Assembly (NCBI GenBank): GCA_028284665.1 | Contig: JANQRG010000034.1 | Coordinates: 34,404-98,403 of the forward strand | Direction of reading: 5' to 3' | DNA: 64,000 nt | DNA from: Croceivirga sp. | Lineage (GTDB): Bacteria; Bacteroidota; Bacteroidia; Flavobacteriales; Flavobacteriaceae | Shown: positions 1 to 8,201 of the stretch, piece by piece | Numbering within the stretch: position 1 is the stretch's first letter | Layout: every line of letters starts with the position of its first letter | Position numbers and translations under genes: made by a program | Notes under the pieces: model-generated | Told to the model about the DNA's origin: nothing | The model's input: the letters and a program-made list of their open reading frames with translations, nothing else | Databases searched by the model: none

Positions 1-56
1 TGCAAGGTGGCAAAGGCAAACAAATGATGCAAATGATGAGCGGCCTTGGCCGCTAG
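1..56 (+). CDS. ffh: Signal recognition particle GTPase Ffh, C-terminal end only
   Basis: Partial gene cut by the window edge. Reading from base 3 gives the tail QGGKGKQMMQMMSGLGR followed by TAG. A glycine/lysine-rich stretch ending in a methionine-rich helix is how the signal-sequence-binding M domain of Ffh usually ends. Ffh binds the SRP RNA and hydrophobic signal sequences and delivers nascent chains to the membrane. The folD gene lies shortly downstream, a neighbour often seen in Flavobacteria. Only 17 residues are visible, so the call rests on this short tail and the neighbourhood. Confidence 0.65.
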   Translation, partial: QGGKGKQMMQMMSGLGR

Positions 57-89
57 TCTGCAGTTTTCAGAGGCAGAAAAAAAAATCGA

Positions 90-455
90 ATGAGTTTTAA
101 AAAGTTGTTGGCTTATCAAAAAGGATTTGATTTGGCTATGGAAATTTTTGAAGTTTCCAAGAGTTTTCCCTCCGAAGAAAAATATGCTCTAACGGATCAA
201 ATTAGACGTTCCTCTCGTTCTGTTTGTGCCAACTTGGCCGAATCATATAGGAAAAGAAAATATCCAAAACATTTTGTTAGTAAATTAACGGATTCGGATG
301 CAGAGAATTCTGAAACACAAGTCTGGCTAGAATTCTCATTTGCGTGTAAATATGTTAACGGAGCCAAGTTTGAATCCCTTACTAATGCTTCTATGGAAAT
401 CGGAAAATTAATACAATATATGATTGCTAACCCCAGTAAATTTGGAGCATCATAG
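90..455 (+). CDS. Four-helix bundle protein (S23/IVP family)
   Basis: A 121-residue all-helical protein of the family first described from 23S rRNA intervening sequences and now found as stand-alone genes across Bacteroidetes. Family-typical features are the N-terminal YQKGFDLAMEIFEVSKSFP, then EEKYALTDQIRRSSRSVCANLAE, then a third and fourth helix ending in a short polar tail. The biochemical role of the family is not established; members form small helical oligomers. It sits between ffh and folD, 33 bases after the ffh stop and 34 before folD, where it looks like a single-gene insertion. The ATG is the only reasonable start. Confidence 0.85.
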   Translation: MSFKKLLAYQKGFDLAMEIFEVSKSFPSEEKYALTDQIRRSSRSVCANLAESYRKRKYPKHFVSKLTDSDAENSETQVWLEFSFACKYVNGAKFESLTNASMEIGKLIQYMIANPSKFGAS

Positions 456-489
456 ACGGTAAACTGCCACTATAAACTGTATACTAAAG

Positions 490-1368
490 ATGAATATACT
501 AGACGGGAAAAAAATAGCCAACCAAATCAAAGAAGAAATTGCCGTTGAGGTAGCACAAATACAGACTCGTGGAGAAAAAGTGCCACATTTGGCTGCGGTT
601 TTGGTGGGAAATGACGGTGCAAGCCTTACCTATGTGGGCAGTAAAGTACGTTCTTGTAAAAAGATTGGTTTTGAGTCCACGTTGATCCATCTTCCGGAGG
701 AAACCTCTGAAGCGGTTCTGCTACAAAAGGTTGCCGACTTGAATGCGAATTCCGATATCGATGGGTATATCGTACAATTACCGTTGCCCAAACATATTGA
801 TGAAGAAAAGATATTAATGGCCGTAGATCCCGACAAGGATGTGGACGGCTTTCATCCAACCAACTTTGGGAAGATGGCGTTGGATATGGAAACCTTTATT
901 CCCGCAACACCTTTCGGGATTATGGAACTCTTCCGCCGGTATGATATAGAAACCGAAGGTAAACATACCGTGGTCATCGGAAGGAGTCATATTGTAGGAA
1001 GGCCAATAAGCATTCTAATGAGCCAAAAAGGGAAGGCGGCCAACGCTACCGTCACAGTTACCCATAGTAGAACTAAAGATCTTGAAGAATTCACCAAAAA
1101 GGCGGACATCATTGTATCTGCGTTGGGAGTTCCGGATTTTCTAAAGGCAAGTATGGTTAAAGAAGGGGCAGTGATCATTGATGTAGGCATTACCCGGATA
1201 CCGGATGCCACTAAAGAAAGAGGTTACTATATTACAGGGGATGTGGATTTTGAAGAAGTCGCACCAAAGGCTTCCTACATTACTCCGGTTCCTGGCGGGG
1301 TTGGACCTATGACAATTGCCATGCTATTGAAAAATACCCTTTTGGCCCGGAAAAGAAGACAGGATTAG
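490..1368 (+). CDS. folD: Bifunctional methylenetetrahydrofolate dehydrogenase / methenyltetrahydrofolate cyclohydrolase
   Basis: Cytoplasmic enzyme of one-carbon metabolism. It oxidises 5,10-methylene-THF to methenyl-THF with NADP and hydrolyses that to 10-formyl-THF. At 292 residues it has the normal family length. Visible signatures are TYVGSK with the catalytic Tyr and Lys near residues 49-54, the QLPLP loop, DKDVDGFHP, the Rossmann-type GRSHIVGRP and the C-terminal [12 protein letters not shown]. The start [16 protein letters not shown] is family-typical. The gene is complete and looks intact. Confidence 0.97.
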   Translation: MNILDGKKIANQIKEEIAVEVAQIQTRGEKVPHLAAVLVGNDGASLTYVGSKVRSCKKIGFESTLIHLPEETSEAVLLQKVADLNANSDIDGYIVQLPLPKHIDEEKILMAVDPDKDVDGFHPTNFGKMALDMETFIPATPFGIMELFRRYDIETEGKHTVVIGRSHIVGRPISILMSQKGKAANATVTVTHSRTKDLEEFTKKADIIVSALGVPDFLKASMVKEGAVIIDVGITRIPDATKERGYYITGDVDFEEVAPKASYITPVPGGVGPMTIAMLLKNTLLARKRRQD

Positions 1369-1451
1369 TCCCTGTAGCGCTACTTTCATGGGTTGTCGTT
1401 CACAAAAATGTCCTATCTTGAAGGAATTGTAATCAACCTATCCTTATAACG

Positions 1452-1859
1452 ATGAAATTCTGGACACTCGCCCTATGCGCTTTACTCTGTTTGAATTCTT
1501 GTAAGCAGAAGAAAGAAAACGAAACTTCTTCGGAAACTGATGCGATACCCTTTTCTGAAACAGAAACAACTGAAAACGGAGAAGGGGGCGATGAAAAAAT
1601 CAAAGACTGCGACGATTTTATAGACCAATATGAAGAATGGTCTGAAGAATATATCGCCTTTATGACGAAATATAAGGATAACCCTGTTAAAGCAGTAACA
1701 TCACCGGAATATTCGGAAATGATGCTAAAAGCGTCTTCCTGGTCACAGGAATGGTTGTCGATATCGGTATCCTGCGCCCAGAATTCGTCCTATCAGGAGC
1801 GGGTAGAAGAAATAGCAGATAGGATGGACCAAAAGATAGAGGAGTTAGGCTTTAACTAG
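1452..1859 (+). CDS. Small acidic lipoprotein of unknown function
   Basis: 135 residues with an N-terminal type II signal peptide (MKFWTLALCALLCLNSC), so Cys17 is the probable lipidated residue. After a Glu/Ser/Thr-rich linker the mature part is an acidic helical domain (DCDDFIDQYEEWSEEYIAFM) with two cysteines. I do not recognise the domain. A sequence resembling a Bacteroidetes promoter, TTG at 1393-1395 and TATCTTG at 1414-1420, lies 30-60 bases upstream and suggests its own transcript. Envelope location is inferred from the lipobox only. Confidence 0.7.
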   Translation: MKFWTLALCALLCLNSCKQKKENETSSETDAIPFSETETTENGEGGDEKIKDCDDFIDQYEEWSEEYIAFMTKYKDNPVKAVTSPEYSEMMLKASSWSQEWLSISVSCAQNSSYQERVEEIADRMDQKIEELGFN

Positions 1860-1905
1860 CAACTCCTTTAAATACTATCCTTGAGCCCTGGCCATTGTCT
1901 GGACT

Positions 1906-2061
1906 TTACTCAGTATGATCTGTTTTTAGGGATTCCTCTATCAACATTTCCTCATCGTCATTGGGGGTAAGGACATCCAGGTCTTCCCCTTCATCGTTGG
2001 TACAGCTGGAGACTGCCAGACTTGTAAAAAAAACCGTAAGCAAGAGTAGTATTGTCTTCAT
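1906..2061 (-). CDS. Very small lipoprotein (51 aa)
   Basis: Short minus-strand gene, easily missed. The translation starts MKTILLLLTVFFTSLAVSSC, a textbook lipoprotein signal peptide with lipobox AVSSC, followed by 31 mostly acidic residues (TNDEGEDLDVLTPNDDEE and onward) and a TAA stop. The complete leader, the lipobox and the absence of overlap with neighbours argue that it is real. It resembles in layout the 58-residue lipoprotein at 52899-53075. It is convergent with the lipoprotein gene ending at 1859 and divergent from the esterase. Function unknown. Confidence 0.6.
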   Translation of the reverse strand: MKTILLLLTVFFTSLAVSSCTNDEGEDLDVLTPNDDEEMLIEESLKTDHTE

Positions 2062-2234
2062 AACATCGTAAAATTTGGGCAATTGCTACCTTAACTAACG
2101 TGTTTCCAAGCGTTAATCGTGTTTTCAGCGCAAGCTATTCGATAAACTGCAATCGTATACCTACTAGTAAGAGAAGTGACCTTCTTTCCATTAAAAAGTT
2201 AAATTTCCTATCTTATTCAGATCAAACACCGATT

Positions 2235-3962
2235 ATGAGATATCCAATTTTTACGTTAGTTGGGTTGCTTTTGGTATTAGGTTGCCAAAGCGAAAATTCC
2301 CGAGAGGTTCAGATCGCGGTTTCCTTTTCCGATGCCGCCAGTGCCGAAGCTTTGGATGGGCGGCTTTTACTGATGTTATCCACCGATGCTTCAAAGGAAC
2401 CCCGATTTCAAATCAACGCGGGGAAAGACCCGCAACTCATATTTGGTATGGATGTTACAGGAATGCAACCAGGGGAAGCAATGACCTTTGACACTTCTGT
2501 TTTTGGTTTTCCTTATAAGAGTCTGGAAGATATTCCTCCGGGGGAATATCAGGTCCAAGCCTTACTTCATGTCTATGAGACGTTCAATTTGTCAACCGGG
2601 CATACGGTAAAACTGCCTATGGATAATGGTGAAGGCCAGCAGTGGAACCGTTCACCTGGAAATGTATACAGTACTCCCGTTAAGGTGGTGATCGGTCAAA
2701 ATGGTATACAGAGCGCAGACATCGTTATGGATCAAATGATTCCTCCCCTTCCGGAACCGGAGGATACCAAATGGATAAAGCATATAAAAATAAAGTCCGA
2801 AAAGCTTTCGGAATTTTGGGGCAGGGACATGTATCTGGGGGCGCATGTTCTATTACCCAAAGGTTTTGAAGAGCACCCTGAGGCCAACTATCCGTTAATG
2901 ATCTTTCATGGGCATTTCCCTGATGATTTCGGGGGGTTCAGGACTACGCCACCGGACCCCAATTTGGAACCGGATTATTCGGCCCGGTTTGATGTAAAGG
3001 GTTACAACATCATTCAGCAGCAGGAGGCTTACGATTTTTATAAGCGTTGGAACGATCCGGATTTCCCGAGGTTTTTGATCATTGAGATCCAGCATCCTAC
3101 ACCCTATTATGATGATTCTTATGCGGTAAACTCTGCTAATCAGGGGCCATACGGCGACGCCATCACCTATGAACTGATCCCTTATATTGAGAAAGAATTC
3201 CGTGGGATCGGGGAAGGTTGGTCACGGTTCCTCTACGGTGGCTCTACAGGAGGTTGGGAAGCGTTGGCCGTTCAGGTGAAATATCCGCAGGACTACAACG
3301 GTTGTTTCGCTGCCTGCCCAGACCCCATTGATTTCCGTGCCTATTGTTTGACGAATATCTACGAAGATGAAAATGCGTATTTCTATCCTTCGGAGCACAA
3401 GCAACTGGAGGTACCGGCACATCGGGATTATTTAGGACATATTCAAACTACAGTTCGGGAGTACAACCACCTCGAATTGGTTTTGGGGACGAAATCCAGA
3501 TCAGGGCAACAATGGGATATTTGGGAAGCCACTTATTCTCCTCAGGGAGAGGAAGGCTATCCACAACGTATCTGGGATAAAATAACGGGAACGATCAATC
3601 CCAAAGTTGCGGAATATTGGAAAGAGAACTATGACTTACGGTATATTTTAGAACGCGATTGGGCAAAACTGGGAGAATCACTTAGGGGAAAGATCCATAT
3701 CTATTGCGGTGATATGGATAACTACTATTTGAATAATGCGGTATATTTAATGGAGGATTTTTTGGAGAGCACTACCGATCCGTATTACGATGGAGAAGTG
3801 GATTACGGGGACCGTGCAGAACATTGTTGGAACGGAGATCAGGAAAACCCTAATCATATAAGCCGGTTGCGGTACAATAGCATGTATGTTCCTAAAATTA
3901 TGGAACGGATTGCTGAATCTGCTCCAAAAGATGCGGACCTAACGAGTTGGAGATACCAATAG
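2235..3962 (+). CDS. Lipoprotein esterase, alpha/beta-hydrolase fold
   Basis: 575 residues from the preferred ATG at 2235, which begins MRYPIFTLVGLLLVLGC with lipobox VLGC. The frame stays open 45 codons further upstream, but that extension has no signal-peptide character. An N-terminal beta-rich region of about 190 residues precedes the hydrolase domain, which shows NYPLMIFHGHFP (oxyanion strand) and the nucleophile elbow LYGGSTGGWEAL with the serine inside GSTGG. A late AEHCWNGD may supply the catalytic histidine. It resembles the PF00756 esterase family. Substrate unknown; the cell envelope is the likely site. The next gene begins one base after its stop codon, suggesting co-transcription. 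Confidence 0.75.
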   Translation: MRYPIFTLVGLLLVLGCQSENSREVQIAVSFSDAASAEALDGRLLLMLSTDASKEPRFQINAGKDPQLIFGMDVTGMQPGEAMTFDTSVFGFPYKSLEDIPPGEYQVQALLHVYETFNLSTGHTVKLPMDNGEGQQWNRSPGNVYSTPVKVVIGQNGIQSADIVMDQMIPPLPEPEDTKWIKHIKIKSEKLSEFWGRDMYLGAHVLLPKGFEEHPEANYPLMIFHGHFPDDFGGFRTTPPDPNLEPDYSARFDVKGYNIIQQQEAYDFYKRWNDPDFPRFLIIEIQHPTPYYDDSYAVNSANQGPYGDAITYELIPYIEKEFRGIGEGWSRFLYGGSTGGWEALAVQVKYPQDYNGCFAACPDPIDFRAYCLTNIYEDENAYFYPSEHKQLEVPAHRDYLGHIQTTVREYNHLELVLGTKSRSGQQWDIWEATYSPQGEEGYPQRIWDKITGTINPKVAEYWKENYDLRYILERDWAKLGESLRGKIHIYCGDMDNYYLNNAVYLMEDFLESTTDPYYDGEVDYGDRAEHCWNGDQENPNHISRLRYNSMYVPKIMERIAESAPKDADLTSWRYQ

Positions 3963-3963
3963 C

Positions 3964-4581
3964 ATGACAACAAACAAAGTAGCCTGGTTTGTATTTGCCT
4001 TTTTGGCCATTGGTGTGGGACTTTATCCCTTAATGTATCTATTTGCTACAGAAAAAATCGGGTTGCTGTTTTCAAAATCCGATCTGCTTTTGGCAAATGT
4101 CATTTGGAATATTGGGTTTTACGGACACATCACTTTTGGGGGCATTGCTTTAATGACAGGATGGTCCCAGTTCAGCAAAAAGCTACGAACGAAAAGGTTA
4201 AGGCTGCATCGAAATTTAGGGAAGATCTACGTGGCTGCAGTGGTAGTTAGCGGGATATGTGCGGTATATATCGGATTCTACGCTACCGGCGGATGGATCA
4301 GTTCCCTGGGGTTTGTGCTCTTGGGCCTCGTATGGCTCTACACCACGCTAAAAGCGTATGCAGCAATTCGCATTAAAGACCTTACGTTACACCAAGGGAT
4401 GATGATCTATAGCTATGCGGCGTGTTTTGCAGCTGTTACACTTCGACTCTGGTTACCCCTACTTCAACTGGCTTTCGGCGAATTCCTGACCGCCTATAGG
4501 ATCGTAGCCTGGTTGTGCTGGGTGCCCAATCTCATTTTTGCACACCTTTGGGTCAAAAGAAAAGGGTTGATAATAGGCTGA
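3964..4581 (+). CDS. DUF2306 family integral membrane protein
   Basis: 205 residues with about six hydrophobic helices, starting with VAWFVFAFLAIGVGLYPLMYLF. The family-like segment FYGHITFGGIALMTGWSQF is followed by LRLHRNLGKIY, and a later LHQGMMIYSYAACFAAVTLRLWLP matches the conserved pattern of DUF2306. Function of the family is not known; a heme or quinone-linked membrane role has been speculated from its histidines. It begins one base after the esterase stop codon and is followed 20 bases later by the metallo-hydrolase gene. Confidence 0.8.
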   Translation: MTTNKVAWFVFAFLAIGVGLYPLMYLFATEKIGLLFSKSDLLLANVIWNIGFYGHITFGGIALMTGWSQFSKKLRTKRLRLHRNLGKIYVAAVVVSGICAVYIGFYATGGWISSLGFVLLGLVWLYTTLKAYAAIRIKDLTLHQGMMIYSYAACFAAVTLRLWLPLLQLAFGEFLTAYRIVAWLCWVPNLIFAHLWVKRKGLIIG

Positions 4582-4601
4582 TCGTTTAAAATACCAGAAC
4601 C

Positions 4602-5372
4602 ATGCAAATTCATCATCTTAGAAATGCAACCATGGTTATTGCCACCCGGGACACGGTAGTTTTGGTAGACCCTATGTTGGGCGCTAAGGGGACCCTTCCA
4701 ACATTCACGTATTTTCGATTTAAAGCCCAAAAAAATCCAATTGTAGCACTACCTGATGTAAGTAACGCTATTTTGGACAAGGTGACGCATTGTCTTATTA
4801 CCCATAAACATCCGGATCATATAGATGCTGACGGGGAAGCGTTTTTAATTGCAAACAACATTCCGGTTACTTGCAGTATCCTGGACGAAACCTACTTCAA
4901 AAAGAAAGGACTCAATGTGGTCCAGGCTATCGAGTATTGGAAAAGGACCCCTTTTTTGAGAGGGTATATTGAAGGCATCCCCGCACGCCACGGCTACGGT
5001 TTTGTAGCGAAGCCTATGGGTAACGTTATGGGATACTACCTTGAACTACCCGGGCAAAAAAGTGTCTATCTGAGTTCGGATACCATTTATACAGACGATG
5101 TGGATAAGGTTTTACGGGAATATCAACCGGCAATTTCGGTAGTAGCTTGTGGTAGTGCGCAGTTGGACATTTTCAAGCCGCTATTGATGCATATGGAAGA
5201 CATTATTCGATTTGTGAAACATGCACCCGGGCAAGTCATTGCCAATCATCTTGAGGCGGTGAATCATTGTCCAACCACTCGCGATAAACTCAGGGAACGG
5301 TTAAAAAAAGAGGCACTTTTAGATAAAGTAGTTATCCCGGAAGATGGAGAGGTAATAGAATTTACTTCTTAA
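4602..5372 (+). CDS. MBL-fold metallo-hydrolase
   Basis: 256-residue cytoplasmic enzyme with the metallo-beta-lactamase fold. The metal-binding signature THKHPDHIDADG is at residues 67-78 (His68, His70, Asp72, His73). Further ligand candidates are the histidine in PARHGYGF, the Asp in YLSSDT and the late histidine in IANHLEAVNH. The strand VVLVDPMLG before the motif resembles UlaG-like/UPF0173 lactonase-type members. The substrate cannot be read from sequence. It probably belongs to the transcription unit begun at 2235. Confidence 0.85.
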   Translation: MQIHHLRNATMVIATRDTVVLVDPMLGAKGTLPTFTYFRFKAQKNPIVALPDVSNAILDKVTHCLITHKHPDHIDADGEAFLIANNIPVTCSILDETYFKKKGLNVVQAIEYWKRTPFLRGYIEGIPARHGYGFVAKPMGNVMGYYLELPGQKSVYLSSDTIYTDDVDKVLREYQPAISVVACGSAQLDIFKPLLMHMEDIIRFVKHAPGQVIANHLEAVNHCPTTRDKLRERLKKEALLDKVVIPEDGEVIEFTS

Positions 5373-5426
5373 GTGTATTCTGGTGGTTTAGGAAAAGAAG
5401 AGTATAGCATTGTGCTAACCCTATGA

Positions 5427-5846
5427 TCACCTAGCAAATAGTTGCCCCATATCTCTAAAAGCTTTGAATTCCAATGCATTTCCTGCAGGATCCAAAAAGA
5501 ACATGGTAGCCTGTTCTCCCGGTTCGCCCTTAAAACGGATATAAGGCTCGATCACAAATGTTATCCCCTTAGCGGTGAGTCCTTTCGAAAAAGATTGAAA
5601 CGTATCCCAGGGCAGTACCACTCCATAGTGCGGGACGGGTACATCTTTTCCATCTACCGGATTGGTATGTAGATCTTCATTGCTCTTGGGTTTGTAATGA
5701 ATCACCACCTGATGCCCAAAGAGATTAAAATCTACCCAATGATCACTACTTCGGCCTTCGGAACACCCAAGGACTTCGCGATAAAACGTTCTACATTCTT
5801 CGAGGTTATGCACGGGAATTGCAACATGAAAGGGAGTGATATCCAT
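5427..5846 (-). CDS. VOC family (glyoxalase/bleomycin-resistance fold) protein
   Basis: 139 residues with the paired beta-alpha-beta-beta-beta modules of the vicinal oxygen chelate superfamily. The opening [20 protein letters not shown] and FYREVLGC, and the closing [15 protein letters not shown], are characteristic; the histidine near residue 8 and the final Glu are metal-ligand candidates. It is monocistronic and convergent with the MBL-fold gene. Substrate unknown. Confidence 0.88.
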   Translation of the reverse strand: MDITPFHVAIPVHNLEECRTFYREVLGCSEGRSSDHWVDFNLFGHQVVIHYKPKSNEDLHTNPVDGKDVPVPHYGVVLPWDTFQSFSKGLTAKGITFVIEPYIRFKGEPGEQATMFFLDPAGNALEFKAFRDMGQLFAR

Positions 5847-5900
5847 AACGGGTAAACATTTATGAGCTTTAAAATTATAATATTGAGCGGTTACCTACAA

Positions 5901-6740
5901 TTATCCTTCTAAAAACGAAATAATGCTTTCGTTTACTTCGTCTTGATGCATGGAATGTCCCAGTCCTTTGGTTGTTATGAAGGTGCTGTCTTTCCAGTTA
6001 GCATGGACTTTCTCCGAGGCATGAAAAGGAGCAATGGCATCCAGTTCGTCATGGATGAGCAACCCTTTTTTGGTATTTGTCTTCACGAATTCTGAAGTGG
6101 AAAACTCTTGAATGGTAAAACCAAAACGCTCGTGGATAAACCGATCCAATGTGCCTAAGACCCTATTATTAAAGTTTAGAAGCTTCTGAAAATGCTTCAT
6201 GATATCAAAGAATTCAGAAGGCGACCCAATGGTCACGATCTTTTCTATAGAAGAATTCGGGTTTTTGTATTCGTTGTAAAGCGCCGTCATACCCCCGACA
6301 GAGTGACCTATTATACATTGAGGGCGGTACTTGGTAATAATATGTTGTGCGCAATCAGCATAAAGTGGTACGTGCATTTTCTTTCCGGAAGAATAGCCAT
6401 GTCCCGGCCCATCGAAAGCGATGATATCAAAATCAGCAGCCTGTAATTTGGTAATAAGGTTTCGCCAGCGAAAAGTGTTGCTTTCCCACCCATGAAGCAA
6501 AAGCACCGTATTCTTTTTGCCTTCCCAACGATACGTTTGGATGTCATGGTCGTGGATAGTTTCTATGGTGTATTTGGCGGCTTTCAAATAGGGCATTTGC
6601 GGGGGCTGTATGCGGCCTTTTCTAACGATACAAAAAACGTCAAAAGCGCTGGTGGCAGCCATTTTTCCGGAAAACAACCCTAAGAGATTAAAATATTGGC
6701 CGTACACCAGGGGCACAAATTTGGCTAGAAATTGTTTCAT
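5901..6740 (-). CDS. Alpha/beta hydrolase
   Basis: 279 residues. The core has TVLLLHGWESNTFRWRNLI (oxyanion region), the nucleophile elbow IIGHSVGGMTAL with its serine, an acid candidate in LIHDELDAIAPF and the histidine in KGLGHSMHQDE. A hydrophobic N-terminus (FLAKFVPLVYGQYFNLLGLFSG) may associate with membrane. It is transcribed divergently from an HxlR regulator across a short region with GTAAC repeats, so it is the likely regulated target. Substrate unknown. Confidence 0.85.
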   Translation of the reverse strand: MKQFLAKFVPLVYGQYFNLLGLFSGKMAATSAFDVFCIVRKGRIQPPQMPYLKAAKYTIETIHDHDIQTYRWEGKKNTVLLLHGWESNTFRWRNLITKLQAADFDIIAFDGPGHGYSSGKKMHVPLYADCAQHIITKYRPQCIIGHSVGGMTALYNEYKNPNSSIEKIVTIGSPSEFFDIMKHFQKLLNFNNRVLGTLDRFIHERFGFTIQEFSTSEFVKTNTKKGLLIHDELDAIAPFHASEKVHANWKDSTFITTKGLGHSMHQDEVNESIISFLEG

Positions 6741-6744
6741 TATG

Positions 6745-6778
6745 GTTACTTTTTGTAACTTACTCTTAATTTGTAACT
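6745..6778. promoter_or_regulatory. Candidate HxlR operator between divergent genes
   Basis: GTTAC at 6745-6749 and GTAAC at 6755-6759 form an inverted repeat around TTTTT. The 8-mer TTGTAACT at 6753-6760 recurs at 6771-6778, exactly 18 bp away. Dyads of this kind in the gap between an HxlR gene and its divergent target are the usual site for autoregulation and target control; binding here is inferred. Confidence 0.5.
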
Positions 6779-6836
6779 AAAGTAGACAATTCTCAACGAA
6801 AGGAAAGAGGTGTTTAAAATAAAACCAGGTGTATTG

Positions 6837-7280
6837 ATGGAAACTGTAACTGAAAATCAGAAACTTACCATGATTAAAAAATTGGAAAAAATGTTCGGGC
6901 ATCTGGATTACAAAAACCCTCCCGAACTCTGTCCTGTTCGGGATGTTATGTCTGTTGCTTCAGATCAGTGGAGTATTTTGATCTTACTTTGGTTAGGGTA
7001 TTTTCCGGTACTTCGGTTTAACAAGCTAAAAAAATACGTGTATGGTATTTCCAACAAGGTGTTGAGCCAGCGGTTAAAAGTACTCGAAGCCGATGGCTAT
7101 CTGGAAAGGAGGGCCTATCCTGAAGTACCGATACGTGTGGAGTATAACCTCACCGAGTTTGGAAAGAGTTATGTGGAACGTTTACTGGAACTCACTGAGT
7201 GGATGCAAGAAAACAGTCCCAAGGTGTTAGCCAACCGGGAAAAGTATGGGCTTATTCCCAACCAATCATCAAATACTTGA
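6837..7280 (+). CDS. HxlR-family winged-helix transcriptional regulator
   Basis: 147 residues from the ATG at 6837; an in-frame GTG at 6810 would add nine residues. Family hallmarks are CPVRDVMSVASDQWSILILLWLG near the N-terminus, the recognition region NKLKKYVYGISNKVLSQRLKVLEADGYLERR, and the wing PIRVEYNLTEFGKSY. HxlR proteins act as dimeric repressors or activators, often responding through a conserved cysteine; here the Cys in ELCPVRD is present. It is divergent from the alpha/beta hydrolase. Its 3-prime end overlaps the convergent lipoprotein gene by 29 bases. Confidence 0.88.
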   Translation: METVTENQKLTMIKKLEKMFGHLDYKNPPELCPVRDVMSVASDQWSILILLWLGYFPVLRFNKLKKYVYGISNKVLSQRLKVLEADGYLERRAYPEVPIRVEYNLTEFGKSYVERLLELTEWMQENSPKVLANREKYGLIPNQSSNT

Positions 7281-7797
7281 TTTTAGCTTCTTCCGGGATT
7301 TGAACCGCCTCGATAGTAGTCATGGAATAGCGGAGGTTGGCCGGAAGTTGATCTTTAGCTATAGTGAAATACATATTGGTCTCGTTCACAAAAACGACCA
7401 CATTATTCAGTGCAGTAACAATTTTTTTTATCGTATACTGTTTTTGAATATCACCAAAAGTACTGCTCAACCCAATGCCGCCCTCAGCGGTAAAACGCGA
7501 ATCCATAACCTGGATGTTTTCCACAGTAGGGATGCTATCCTGACTTGGGGTTAGTGTTAGTAAATGCTTGCCCCCCTTTTCGAACACCTTAATCTTGCGC
7601 GTTCTGGCGCCTATTCGGGAATACATGGTGTCTTTTACGATAGAATCATCTGCATAGATCAACTCCAGGTCCCGGACCAGGCTTATTTTATCCAGTTTGC
7701 CTACGCTTTCCGGGCTTATTAAAAATGTGGTATCCTTTTCGCCACAGCCGATGAGCAACAGCAAGGTCCATATACTAAAAATGAAAAAATGCTTCAT
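7252..7797 (-). CDS. Lipoprotein of unknown function
   Basis: 181 residues from the ATG at 7797, giving MKHFFIFSIWTLLLLIGC with lipobox LLIGC; a longer reading to 7830 lacks a leader and overlaps the cupin gene. The mature part is soluble and beta-rich (KIKVFEKGGKHLLTLTPSQD) and ends in a helix-turn PEEAKIKYLMIGWE. I do not recognise the family. It follows the cupin gene by four bases on the same strand, so the two are probably co-transcribed. Confidence 0.65.
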   Translation of the reverse strand: MKHFFIFSIWTLLLLIGCGEKDTTFLISPESVGKLDKISLVRDLELIYADDSIVKDTMYSRIGARTRKIKVFEKGGKHLLTLTPSQDSIPTVENIQVMDSRFTAEGGIGLSSTFGDIQKQYTIKKIVTALNNVVVFVNETNMYFTIAKDQLPANLRYSMTTIEAVQIPEEAKIKYLMIGWE

Positions 7798-7801
7798 GGG
7801 G

Positions 7802-8146
7802 TTAAAAACTTTCTTCGGTTCTGTCTTCAAATGTACTGGGTTCGGAGATAACCAAAAAGTGTAATTCCTGTGTTGAATGATTTTTGATTTGATGTTTGAT
7901 GCCGGATGGGACTAAAAACCCTTCATTTGCCTTTAGTTCAACCGTTTGGTCTTCCAGGACTATTGTAGCGTAACCGTTAAGAACATAGAAAAACTGCTGT
8001 GATAACCTATGAAAATGTACTTTTTCAAAGGTCATAGGGGGCATTAGCTCCTGCTTTACGCTTAACCTTTCCGTAGCCACCAGGGGCCAGGCGGTACAAT
8101 TATCCCCCCAGGAGTAACTCTTGCTGTTCCAAATACTTTTTTTCAT
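7802..8146 (-). CDS. Cupin-domain protein
   Basis: 114 residues forming a single cupin barrel. Motif 1 is HFHRLSQQFFYVLNGYATI and motif 2 is PSGIKHQIKNHS; histidines in both are metal-ligand candidates. Single-domain cupins of this size act as isomerases, dioxygenases or sugar epimerase-like enzymes; none can be chosen here. The gene is preceded directly by a tandem heptamer array that fills the entire space back to the HerA-like gene, which may affect its expression. Confidence 0.82.
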   Translation of the reverse strand: MKKSIWNSKSYSWGDNCTAWPLVATERLSVKQELMPPMTFEKVHFHRLSQQFFYVLNGYATIVLEDQTVELKANEGFLVPSGIKHQIKNHSTQELHFLVISEPSTFEDRTEESF

Positions 8147-8148
8147 TA

Positions 8149-8201
8149 CCTAACACCTAACACCTAACACCTAACACCTAACACCTAACACCTAACACCT
8201 A
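8149..8201. repeat. Tandem heptanucleotide array, about 7.5 copies
   Basis: Seven perfect copies of CCTAACA (TGTTAGG on the coding strand) run from 8149 to 8197, with a partial copy reaching the stop codon of the HerA-like gene at 8199-8201. The array occupies the whole intergenic gap and ends two bases before the cupin ATG. Perfect short repeats are prone to copy-number change by slipped-strand replication. Confidence 0.95.

Noticed and set aside
2100..2234. 45-codon N-terminal extension of the esterase
   Set aside because: No leader or family similarity; the ATG at 2235 gives a perfect lipoprotein signal peptide.
5373..5426. Weak hairpin TAGCA-TTG-TGCTA between convergent genes
   Set aside because: Five-base stem without a T tract; too weak to call a terminator.
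6810..6836. GTG start for the HxlR gene
   Set aside because: Adds residues outside the family pattern; the ATG at 6837 is preferred, though not excluded.
8149..8201. CRISPR-like array
   Set aside because: Units are only 7 bases with no spacers; a simple tandem repeat.
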